Program-made: the position numbers and the translations under genes
Notes under the pieces: model-generated
Told to the model about the DNA's origin: nothing
Databases searched by the model: none
Seen by the model: only the letters and a program-made list of their open reading frames with translations
Assembly: GCA_021826835.1 (NCBI GenBank)
Contig: JAKAYH010000025.1
Coordinates: forward strand, 1 to 13,250
Length of the DNA: 13,250 nt
Source: Thermoplasmata archaeon
GTDB taxonomy: Archaea > Thermoplasmatota > Thermoplasmata > Thermoplasmatales > Thermoplasmataceae
Direction of reading: 5' to 3'
Shown: in pieces, positions 7,146-13,250 of the stretch
How positions within the stretch are numbered: the first letter of the stretch is position 1
Layout of the letters: each line of letters opens with the position of its first letter

Positions 7146-7630
7146 TCTACCTAATATTACGTGATCTTGCATATTCTTTAAGTCAAGTATGATTTCATGC
7201 GTGGTCACGGATGCGCAAAGTTGATCTTGAAGATTATTCCTCGTGGAGCAGCATGGATATCCCTTCCTGCATTCATCGCCCGGATAGGATGCTTTCAATA
7301 GGGAGTTTATAACCCCGAAAGGCTTTATCCATTGTCATTACTACCTCTCTCCAGAAAATACCTTAAACCAATCGCAATGGTTTCATTGAATTAAAATAGC
7401 ATATAAAGAAGAGGTAAAAAATGGAGGAAAATAAAAAAAGAATCAATGGATCTGGATTCATGGATAGACCAACGAGTTAGGTTGTCATGGGAATCGATGA
7501 TGCGTTCTTATACAGGGATTCTCTAGGCAGAGGTGCATAGTGCTCTTCTTATTGTATCAAACGGTAAGAAATCTACATTCAGTATGAGTCGATCTTACAA
7601 AAGATGCAGAAGTTGGTGGATCATGGTGAA
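7146..7630. other. divergent intergenic region, no supported gene
   Basis: Both strands are interrupted by stops. A minus-strand frame of 94 codons (7014-7298) overlaps the DUF262 gene start and has no recognisable family. On the plus strand, short frames separated by stops occur from 7421 onward (for example a 19-codon frame at 7421-7480) without motifs. The stretch holds the two divergent promoters at its ends and may be remnant sequence in between. Confidence 0.4.
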
Positions 7631-7638
7631 TTTATATC
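7631..7638 (+). promoter_or_regulatory. TATA box of the defence operon
   Basis: TTTATATC preceded by GGTGAA is the best TATA-like element before the operon. It predicts transcription from about 7660, giving a leader that includes the 32-codon small ORF at 7697. Confidence 0.4.
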
Positions 7639-7696
7639 GTTACCAATCCTTAGTCGAACCTGTAGCATTCTGGTGCGTTGATTGGGATACGACTTC

Positions 7697-7795
7697 ATGA
7701 AAAACAACAAAACAACCTTGTGGTGTCAGCGAAGGAAAATTAAAGAGAGAAATCCGATTAAAGTCTATGACAAGACAAGGGTGAAAATCGAGTGA
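7697..7795 (+). CDS. small basic ORF coupled to the AbiV gene (32 aa)
   Basis: ATG at 7697 opens 32 codons ending in TGA at 7793-7795. The stop overlaps the GTG start of the AbiV-like gene by four bases (GTGA), the same type of overlap as the next junction in this operon. The peptide is strongly basic: 11 Lys/Arg against 3 acidic residues, including QRRKIKER (11-18), with single Trp9 and Cys10. It could be a leader peptide for translational coupling or a small nucleic-acid-binding or antitoxin-like protein. I recognise no family, and a chance ORF is possible. Confidence 0.35.
   Translation: MKNNKTTLWCQRRKIKERNPIKVYDKTRVKIE
7710..7720 (+). repeat. left copy of an 11-bp direct repeat flanking the defence operon
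   Basis: AAACAACCTTG here is repeated exactly at 12221-12231. The two copies enclose the AbiV, restriction-methylation and SAP genes. It could be an attachment or recombination trace, or chance. Confidence 0.3.
7779..7784 (+). promoter_or_regulatory. ribosome binding site of the AbiV-like gene
   Basis: GGGTGA, matching the GGTGA part of the archaeal anti-Shine-Dalgarno complement, lies seven bases before the GTG at 7792. It supports this non-ATG start. Confidence 0.5.
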
Positions 7796-8568
7796 CCGTT
7801 AAATCCAATATATTAAAGGTTAATGTAGTTGGCAAACTGCCGATTACTTTAGAAGGCGTTCAGCTGGCACTTCAAAACGCTGAGAGATTATTCAGCGATT
7901 CTCAACAAGTTAGTATTCCAACAAAGGTAGCTCTTTTGGAAATCGGCCTTGAAGAAATTGCAAAAACTTGGGGGATACTTCTTGGGTACGAGAAAAATTT
8001 GTTCGATAAAAGACCAGGCCTCATGAAAACGTTCTTACGATCGGCACATATCAGTATAAATAGCTATAACGAAAATATTGGAAAACTTGGTAGTGTAATC
8101 ACAGATTTTTTTGATGACGTAGACCCAGCATACTTTTTGGTTCCTTTTGACACAAACTCTTTCGCAGACCACGGTGCAAAGATTAGGTTTCTCTCAAAAT
8201 TTATAAAGTACATTCGCGAAATTCAACTTCCATTACTACGAAATAGCTCTGATAGAGGCAAATTAAAGCGGGAAATTCTTGGAAGATATATATCCAAAAA
8301 TAAATCGATGGATACGAAAGAAGCTGACAAACTCATAGATGAAATACTTGACGTGGATGATGAACAACTTAGTTATATTGTGAATCTCAAAGAATATGGA
8401 CTGTATTTACACGTTGAAAAGGATGTTTATATTTACCCAAGTGCAAGAAGCTTCGAAACTGAAACTCTAGAAAACCTGTTAGCTTTGCTAATAGGGATGG
8501 CGAAAAATGAAGTAAGTTTGCTGTTTATAGTTTTAGGGAAGACTAAAAAAGGGAAAGTGAACAGATGA
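7792..8568 (+). CDS. AbiV-like abortive infection protein (HEPN-type)
   Basis: This 258-residue protein resembles the AbiV family. An N-terminal helical region has a run of aligned helices ([10 protein letters not shown], 25-34), then [21 protein letters not shown] (41-61), the A-x-x-x-LEE-x-x-K core typical of AbiV/HEPN proteins. Candidate active-site histidines are His86 and His127 (ADHGAK), and the C-terminal part has the [14 protein letters not shown] segment (203-216) that I associate with AbiV. HEPN proteins are frequently metal-independent RNases; whether this one is catalytic cannot be seen, since a clear R-x4-6-H is not obvious. Lactococcal AbiV stops phage propagation. It starts with GTG, overlaps the small ORF by four bases and overlaps the restriction-methylation gene by four bases (ATGA at 8565), so the proteins are likely made together. 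The family call is from remembered patterns. Confidence 0.65.
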   Translation: MTVKSNILKVNVVGKLPITLEGVQLALQNAERLFSDSQQVSIPTKVALLEIGLEEIAKTWGILLGYEKNLFDKRPGLMKTFLRSAHISINSYNENIGKLGSVITDFFDDVDPAYFLVPFDTNSFADHGAKIRFLSKFIKYIREIQLPLLRNSSDRGKLKREILGRYISKNKSMDTKEADKLIDEILDVDDEQLSYIVNLKEYGLYLHVEKDVYIYPSARSFETETLENLLALLIGMAKNEVSLLFIVLGKTKKGKVNR

Positions 8569-11510
8569 CCGAACCGAATAAGTCAGATGATGCCTACAAC
8601 ATCAATTTCGAAAGAATAATCGAGCTCATATCAAAATATGACCAGATCAAGAAATCTGGTGAAATAAAAAAGTACAACGAGGAAACCACAAAAAAAGATT
8701 TCATATTGCCTTTGTTTGAAGCGTTGGGTTGGAATGTATACAATAGAGGAAAGAAAAATGATTCTATAAGTGCTGAGGAAACAATATCGAAGAAGCGAGT
8801 TGATTACGGATTCAGAATAAACGGTATCCAAAAGTTTTTCCTTGAAGCCAAATCGCTTAGAGAGGAATATATCCATACAAACAGGAAATACGTTACCCAA
8901 GCAATCGATTATTCATGGCTGAAATCATGTTCTTGGGCTATCCTTACCAATTTTGAGACCTTGGCAGTAATCAATGCCGATGTCAGAGAAAGTAATTTTG
9001 CGAACAGCGTATTCTTTGTCCTGCATCCAAGCGATTTTCTATCTGATGAACGATTTGCGTATTTCTCTAAACAGTCCTTCGAGAACGGAGACCTTGATAA
9101 ATTAGGCTCTAGATATGGAAAAAAGCAATTCAAGAAACCAATAGACAAGCAACTTCTAGAGGATATGATTCATTTCAGGGAAATTCTTTCAAAGAGCATA
9201 ACTGCAAACAATCAAGATAAACGCCTGACAGAGGACGATCTTGACGAATCGGTTCAAAGAACATTGGATAGATTGATTTTTATTCGCAATGCTGAGGATC
9301 GTGGTCTTGAGGAAAATCAACTCCAATCCAATGCAAGAGAATGGTCTAACAGAGGGAGGGGAAATCTCATAAGAGAAATATCAAGGGTTTACAAGAACTA
9401 CGATGAGAGCTATAATAGCAAGCTCTTCGCAAAGCATCTATGCGATGACCTTACTGTTGACGATGAAACGCTTCTTGAGGTAATAGAGAGTCTTAATCAC
9501 TCGAAGGATAACTCATACAGATACGATTTCTCGCTGATTGAATCCGATGTATTGGGGAGCATTTATGAACAATACCTTGGCAACATCTTGAAGAAGACGC
9601 CTAAGAGGGCGAAGTTAGAGGAGTCTAAAACCCACAGGAAAGAACAGGGAATCTACTATACGCCTTCTTACATTGTTGATTACATTGTCAAGAATACAGT
9701 TGGTGAATATGTCAACACCCATACGCCTGATGAAATCCGTAAAGTGAGGATACTTGATCCGGCTTGTGGTTCTGGAAGCTTTTTAATAAAGGCTTACAAA
9801 GAACTTGAAGAATATTGGACAAAGCAAGAAGGCTTAGAGAATGCACGATTGGATGTGGAAGGTGAGCATCAATTCTATTCAAGGAAAGTTGAAATCCTGA
9901 AAAACAACGTATTTGGTATAGACCTTGATCCCAAAGCCGTAGAAATAGCTCAGTTGAATCTATTATTGCAGATATCCGAGAGAAAACAGAGATTGCCTTT
10001 GCTACAAGGCAACATAAAGATTGGAAACAGCTTGATTGACGATAAGTCTGTTTCTGATAAGGCTTTCAAATGGGAAGACGAATTTCCTGAGATTATGAAA
10101 GAAGGAGGATTTGATATTGTGATTGGGAATCCGCCTTACGTTAGAATACAGAATCTTGATAGTAAGGAAATTAAACACTTTAATGATACTTTCAAATCTG
10201 CCTTTAAAAACTATGACATTTACCTGTTATTCGTTGAGAAATCTCTTAAATTGCTGAGAAAAAATGGCAATCTCGGCTTTATAATTCCATCAAAGTTTAT
10301 CAATGCCGATTACGGAATGGGTTTAAGAAACTTAATAGCAGAAACTAAAACCATGCATAAATTTGTGGATTTTAAAGATATTCAGATATTTGACGATGCA
10401 ACAAACTACACCTGCTTACTGTTTCTGAGGAACTCAGAAAATGAAGAGTTTGAGTACCTGTATCCTAAATTAAAGGAAAATTTCACTTTGCAAGAAGTTT
10501 CAAATAGTGAGATATTCCAGAAATATCATTTGCCAAATCCTATTCAGAACGAATCATGGATTCTATCCAATAATAAGGTAAGCAGTCTAATGAAAAAACT
10601 CAAGGAGAAGTATCAAGAGCTTGGTACGATTTGTAAGAATATTTTTCAGGGGCTTGTTACCGGTTCAGACAGCGTGTACTTTGTAAAGGTCATTTCAGAA
10701 ACAAAAGAATCGGCAAGAATAATGAACCTCGCCGATAACCGCGAATTTGCCATCGAAAGACGTATACTTAAGAAACTATTAAAGGGCAAAGACATCAAGA
10801 AATGGTCTGTCGAATGGAATGGTTACTATGTTGTGTATCCATATTTGGTCAAAAATGGTAAAGCTTCTTTGATTCCACTTTCTGAGATTGAGAAAGATTA
10901 TCCCCTTACCTATGAATATTTCAAACATTACGAAAAGGAACTCAAGGGAAGGGAAAATAACCGTTTTGTGAGTGTGGAAAATTGGAATCAATTTGGACGA
11001 TTACAAAATATAGAGAAATTCGAACAACCTAAAATCATCACTCAGGTTCTTGCGTCAAGCAATACTTTTGCTTTGGATGATAAAGGAGAGTATTACTTTG
11101 TTGGCGGTGGAAATGCTGGAGGATACGGCATCGTTCTAAAGGAAGAATACAAAGACCGTCACTATTGCATCCTTGCGTTACTTAATTCAAAAGTCCTTGA
11201 ATTTTATCTAAAGAATATAAGCACACCATTCAGGGGCGGATATTTCTCATATGGTAGAAGATTTATTGAGCAATTGCCAATTGAGGAATCTGTTCTTTCC
11301 GAAGAAAATGAGTTAAGTCAAATAGGCAAAAAGCTGGTTGAATTACACAAGACTTTGACATTAAATAAAAATGTAGAAACAGACTTAAACAACAGAATTA
11401 GAGATGAAATTAAGCTGAATGAGCAGAAACTAAATAGCATAGCTTACAAGGCATACAATCTAAGTAACAGCGAAATTCAAACCCTAGAGAATTTCCTTGA
11501 AGCGAAATGA
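8565..11510 (+). CDS. type IIG restriction-modification enzyme (fused nuclease-adenine methyltransferase)
   Basis: The 981-residue single chain carries every part of a type IIG enzyme. An N-terminal PD-(D/E)xK nuclease similar to HsdR N-termini has RVDYGF with Asp80 and LEAK with Glu94 and Lys96. A helical spacer follows at about 195-330. The N6-adenine methyltransferase shows GIYYTP (362-367), [10 protein letters not shown] (397-406, motif I, SAM binding), [14 protein letters not shown] (449-462), [12 protein letters not shown] (481-492) and [11 protein letters not shown] (518-528, catalytic NPPY). The C-terminus from about 670 should hold the target recognition domain, with [10 protein letters not shown] and a terminal coiled-coil-like helix. 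Such enzymes methylate host sites and cut unmodified DNA. It is longer than MmeI and shorter than BREX PglX, and the nuclease motif argues against PglX. No broken motif is seen. It shares four bases with the AbiV-like gene and is followed after 24 bases by the SAP gene. Confidence 0.9.
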   Translation: MTEPNKSDDAYNINFERIIELISKYDQIKKSGEIKKYNEETTKKDFILPLFEALGWNVYNRGKKNDSISAEETISKKRVDYGFRINGIQKFFLEAKSLREEYIHTNRKYVTQAIDYSWLKSCSWAILTNFETLAVINADVRESNFANSVFFVLHPSDFLSDERFAYFSKQSFENGDLDKLGSRYGKKQFKKPIDKQLLEDMIHFREILSKSITANNQDKRLTEDDLDESVQRTLDRLIFIRNAEDRGLEENQLQSNAREWSNRGRGNLIREISRVYKNYDESYNSKLFAKHLCDDLTVDDETLLEVIESLNHSKDNSYRYDFSLIESDVLGSIYEQYLGNILKKTPKRAKLEESKTHRKEQGIYYTPSYIVDYIVKNTVGEYVNTHTPDEIRKVRILDPACGSGSFLIKAYKELEEYWTKQEGLENARLDVEGEHQFYSRKVEILKNNVFGIDLDPKAVEIAQLNLLLQISERKQRLPLLQGNIKIGNSLIDDKSVSDKAFKWEDEFPEIMKEGGFDIVIGNPPYVRIQNLDSKEIKHFNDTFKSAFKNYDIYLLFVEKSLKLLRKNGNLGFIIPSKFINADYGMGLRNLIAETKTMHKFVDFKDIQIFDDATNYTCLLFLRNSENEEFEYLYPKLKENFTLQEVSNSEIFQKYHLPNPIQNESWILSNNKVSSLMKKLKEKYQELGTICKNIFQGLVTGSDSVYFVKVISETKESARIMNLADNREFAIERRILKKLLKGKDIKKWSVEWNGYYVVYPYLVKNGKASLIPLSEIEKDYPLTYEYFKHYEKELKGRENNRFVSVENWNQFGRLQNIEKFEQPKIITQVLASSNTFALDDKGEYYFVGGGNAGGYGIVLKEEYKDRHYCILALLNSKVLEFYLKNISTPFRGGYFSYGRRFIEQLPIEESVLSEENELSQIGKKLVELHKTLTLNKNVETDLNNRIRDEIKLNEQKLNSIAYKAYNLSNSEIQTLENFLEAK

Positions 11511-11534
11511 GGACGATTAAGGACTTTGTTAGGA

Positions 11535-12194
11535 ATGGTAAAATCAACGCTGACTATTGAAGAAATACTGGGTCGATACTATTACAAGGAATGGATACAA
11601 AATGACCTAAGGGAGATCGGTGAAAGTGCAAATGGGAGTAAAGATGAGTTAATTAAAAGGTACCTTAATTCGAATAAAATTAGGAATAATAGTGTTAACG
11701 ATATTGCAAATGGACTTATTTCAAGTTTAAGAAGGCATGACTTGAGACAAATATTACGTGACCATGCCATAAGAAATGGAACCACTAAGGAAGAATTGTT
11801 AGGAAAAGTTTTTGAAAGCTTCAGTTTTGAACCTTATATAACAACATTAGACCGCAATTGCGACACTTGCGGAATAATTACTGAACATGAACTTCATTTC
11901 GATGATTCCTGGAAATCAGACCATTTTAAGTGTTTAACTTGCAATAGTAGTGTTCCTGTGTCTAAGGACAGCGATGACCGTACAGACAAAGAGATAAAGA
12001 CTGTTTACAATACTTCTGATACAAGTAAATTCTTAAAAGCACATTATTGGCAAGTCATTAGCGTATTTATTGCCATTACGGTAGGATTGGGTGTAAAGTA
12101 TGGGTGGGGTGTTGGATTCGGTATCTCCTTAGTAATAACAGCAATAATTTCATTCGTGGCATTTCTGATTTCTGAGCATAAAGGTGCAATGTGA
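11535..12194 (+). CDS. SAP-like, zinc-ribbon, two-helix membrane protein of the defence operon
   Basis: I do not recognise this 219-residue architecture as a named family. Two SAP-like helix-extended-helix units are visible: WIQNDLREIGES...SKDELIKRYL (20-44) and LRRHDLRQILRDHAIR...TKEELLGKVF (65-93). A zinc ribbon follows with Cys109, Cys112, Cys133 and Cys136 (CDTC and CLTC). Two hydrophobic segments (about 173-189 and 194-212) then form a C-terminal hairpin, leaving the N-terminal domains probably in the cytoplasm. SAP modules generally bind DNA, so a membrane-tethered DNA or RNA sensor or a recruiter for the preceding restriction enzyme is a reasonable inference. The gene follows the restriction-methylation stop by 24 bases. 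ATG 11535 was preferred to in-frame TTG 11526 because AAGGA (11519-11523) is 11 bases from the ATG but only two from the TTG. Confidence 0.7.
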   Translation: MVKSTLTIEEILGRYYYKEWIQNDLREIGESANGSKDELIKRYLNSNKIRNNSVNDIANGLISSLRRHDLRQILRDHAIRNGTTKEELLGKVFESFSFEPYITTLDRNCDTCGIITEHELHFDDSWKSDHFKCLTCNSSVPVSKDSDDRTDKEIKTVYNTSDTSKFLKAHYWQVISVFIAITVGLGVKYGWGVGFGISLVITAIISFVAFLISEHKGAM

Positions 12195-12380
12195 CTAACA
12201 TTTCATATCGGTAAGGAATCAAACAACCTTGACGAATCCCTCATTTTCGATATTGATGGTGATTCATACCCTGAGTATGCCAATCCTGAAGGATTCAAGC
12301 AATGGTTATTGGCATTGAGGCTTAATTCTCGGGAGGATATTTGTCTGTGGAGCCTCATAGACGGGCGGGGATGCTTGTAA
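12195..12380 (+). pseudogene. in-frame open stretch after the SAP gene stop, no start codon
   Basis: Directly after the TGA of the SAP gene, the same frame stays open for 61 codons to a TAA at 12378-12380. The translation looks protein-like and acidic (IFDIDGDSYPEYANPEGF, then KQWLLALRLN). There is no ATG or GTG start early in it. It is either a lost C-terminal extension of the SAP protein or the 3' fragment of another gene. A second frame (about 12381-12498, KILLEERIIFIQTLTYSRIG) could continue it after a shift. I do not recognise the family. Confidence 0.35.
12221..12231 (+). repeat. right copy of the 11-bp direct repeat
   Basis: AAACAACCTTG matches 7710-7720 exactly. It lies 27 bases after the stop of the last gene of the defence operon. 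Confidence 0.3.
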
Positions 12381-12863
12381 TAAGATTCTGTTGGAAGAGC
12401 GGATTATTTTCATCCAAACATTGACATATTCCAGAATCGGAGAGACAAGTATATACAGAAACACAGCACTTTCAGTCATGAAAAGAGGATTTCTATAAAC
12501 TCCAGTTTCGTGCAAATATGAGAATCTTGTTTACTCTGAGAAATTAGTAATATGGCTGATTTTAAATTATATGAATCGTTATCACAAATTAGTTTTCATG
12601 GGTTTTTAGAAATTGTCAAAAATCATTCTTACTTTATCTACAATCATAATGACCCTGTCTGAACACAATAGGGATAAACCCGCGTTCTATTCTCATTCAT
12701 AAACAGTAGTAAGGAGACGCCCTAACCCCTCAAGCCAAATACCTTCAAGTTCAATTGCCAGGTGAATGTTTTCAATTGTGATTTTCAGGAAAAGACGTTT
12801 TCATGGCTGAGTTTCTATTTTTCTCTATGTATGTAAATTCACAATTTATCCCCCCACCAAAAA
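12381..12863. other. gene-poor, AT-rich stretch
   Basis: No complete gene is supported. Short open frames on both strands (plus, to the stop at 12496-12498; minus, 12306-12515) lack recognisable motifs. I see no tRNA, CRISPR repeat or long inverted repeat. It is probably degraded sequence at the right border of the island. Confidence 0.4.
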
Positions 12864-13031
12864 TCAAATCTCTCCTACTAATGTGTCTCTGTAATTTCTT
12901 AAGGTTTGTTTGGGAGAATTTGCAAGAAAACTGACAACAAAATATAAAAAATTAAGCTGGATTTGGCTGTATCCTGCGTTTCCCTTCCCAATGAGGTAAA
13001 TACCAAAGTCAACTCCAATATACTTGAAATT
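12864..13031 (-). pseudogene. broken ORF fragment with KYIGVDFGIYLIGKGN
   Basis: After a TAG at 13032-13034 the minus strand stays open for 55 codons to TGA at 12864-12866. It begins NFKYIGVDFGIYLIGKGN and continues with a hydrophobic and then basic segment. The IGVDFGI string vaguely resembles the first RNase H-fold strand of transposases, but this is weak. There is no start codon at its head, so it is likely a gene fragment. Confidence 0.25.
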
Positions 13032-13062
13032 CTAAGCTCTTGGTTAAGTATTTTACATCTCC

Positions 13063-13250
13063 TCATATTTTCCTGAACCAGAGTGGATGATTGTTTCTGT
13101 CATATTTCCCGAAATTAAGTTTCAATGCACGAAGTATCTCATTCACAGTGAGGACAAAAAAGTAAATGTATTGCCAGTGAATCAATCTTAACCTGAAATG
13201 AATGCACCTTACGATTTCTGGAACCAGGTGGTGACAGATGTCCTTGTTGA
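13063..13250 (-). CDS. unidentified protein, C-terminal part, runs off the right edge
   Basis: The minus strand is open from the window edge for 61 codons to TGA at 13063-13065. The visible end has a basic/aromatic hydrophobic stretch (FRLRLIHWQYIYFFVLTVNE) and a polar tail (KYDRNNHPLWFRKI). The hydrophobic part could be a membrane helix or a buried helix of a transposase; I do not recognise the family. A competing reading is a plus-strand gene starting with ATG at 13198 (MNAPYDFWNQVVTDVLV to the edge). Only flanking sequence can decide between them. Confidence 0.35.
   Translation of the reverse strand, partial: NKDICHHLVPEIVRCIHFRLRLIHWQYIYFFVLTVNEILRALKLNFGKYDRNNHPLWFRKI

Noticed and set aside
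7014..7298. 94-codon minus-strand ORF before and overlapping the DUF262 gene; its C-terminal half faintly resembles a Crp-type winged helix (ILGRFINTLKRQ then NGKIII).
   Set aside because: It overlaps the well-supported DUF262 start and its promoter, lacks a helix-turn-helix core that I could defend, and has a cysteine-rich unnatural N-terminus.
8565..11510. Possibility that the large methyltransferase is a BREX PglX.
   Set aside because: The N-terminal Asp80/Glu94/Lys96 nuclease motif and the absence of BrxC, PglZ or BrxL genes favour a stand-alone type IIG enzyme.
11507..11560. 17-codon ORF starting with an ATGA overlap at the end of the restriction-methylation gene.
   Set aside because: Too short to defend, out of frame with the SAP gene, and no continuation in another frame gives a family-like sequence.
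12306..12515. 69-codon minus-strand ORF.
   Set aside because: No motif, no promoter, and a composition expected of a chance frame in AT-rich sequence; it opposes the plus-strand remnant.

Overview
The window looks like an archaeal chromosome, most likely a thermoacidophile of the Thermoplasmatales type. The reasons are an HTH_10 (Bat-like) regulator, TATA-box promoters placed for leaderless or very short-leader transcripts, and a set of genes fitting the non-phosphorylative L-rhamnose pathway described in Thermoplasma. No rRNA, tRNA or CRISPR array was seen, so the taxonomy is an inference.

Region A (1-4800) is a sugar-acid catabolic locus. It holds the 3' part of an HTH_10 regulator (+), an L-rhamnose mutarotase (rhaM, +), a short-chain dehydrogenase likely to oxidise L-rhamnose (-), and a two-gene minus-strand operon. 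That operon encodes an L-rhamnonate dehydratase of the enolase superfamily and a metallo-beta-lactamase-fold protein that lacks most of the usual metal ligands. A plausible pathway is rhamnose anomer interconversion, oxidation to the lactone, lactone opening, then dehydration to 2-keto-3-deoxy-L-rhamnonate. The aldolase and transporter are not in the window. A GAACC-type motif precedes the TATA boxes of both rhaM and the dehydratase gene. A frameshifted transposase remnant lies between the SDR gene and the operon.

Region B (about 4900-12200) is visibly AT-richer (22/60 G+C in 10261-10320 against 33/60 in 4201-4260) and reads as a defence island. On the minus strand is a GmrSD/DUF262-DUF1524 HNH nuclease. 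Divergent from it is a tight plus-strand operon: a 32-codon basic small ORF, an AbiV-like HEPN protein, a 981-residue fused type IIG restriction-methylation enzyme, and an unfamiliar protein with SAP-like repeats, a four-cysteine zinc ribbon and two membrane helices. The first three ORFs are linked by 4-base overlaps. An 11-bp perfect direct repeat lies on either side of the operon.

Region C (12195-13250) is mostly decayed sequence: an in-frame open stretch just after the last defence gene's stop, a broken ORF on the minus strand, and an unidentified reading frame running off the right edge.

The most interesting candidate system is the plus-strand operon. It pairs a host-discriminating restriction-modification enzyme with a suspected RNase (HEPN/AbiV) and a possible membrane-anchored nucleic-acid-binding protein, as in a restriction enzyme backed up by an abortive-infection effector.
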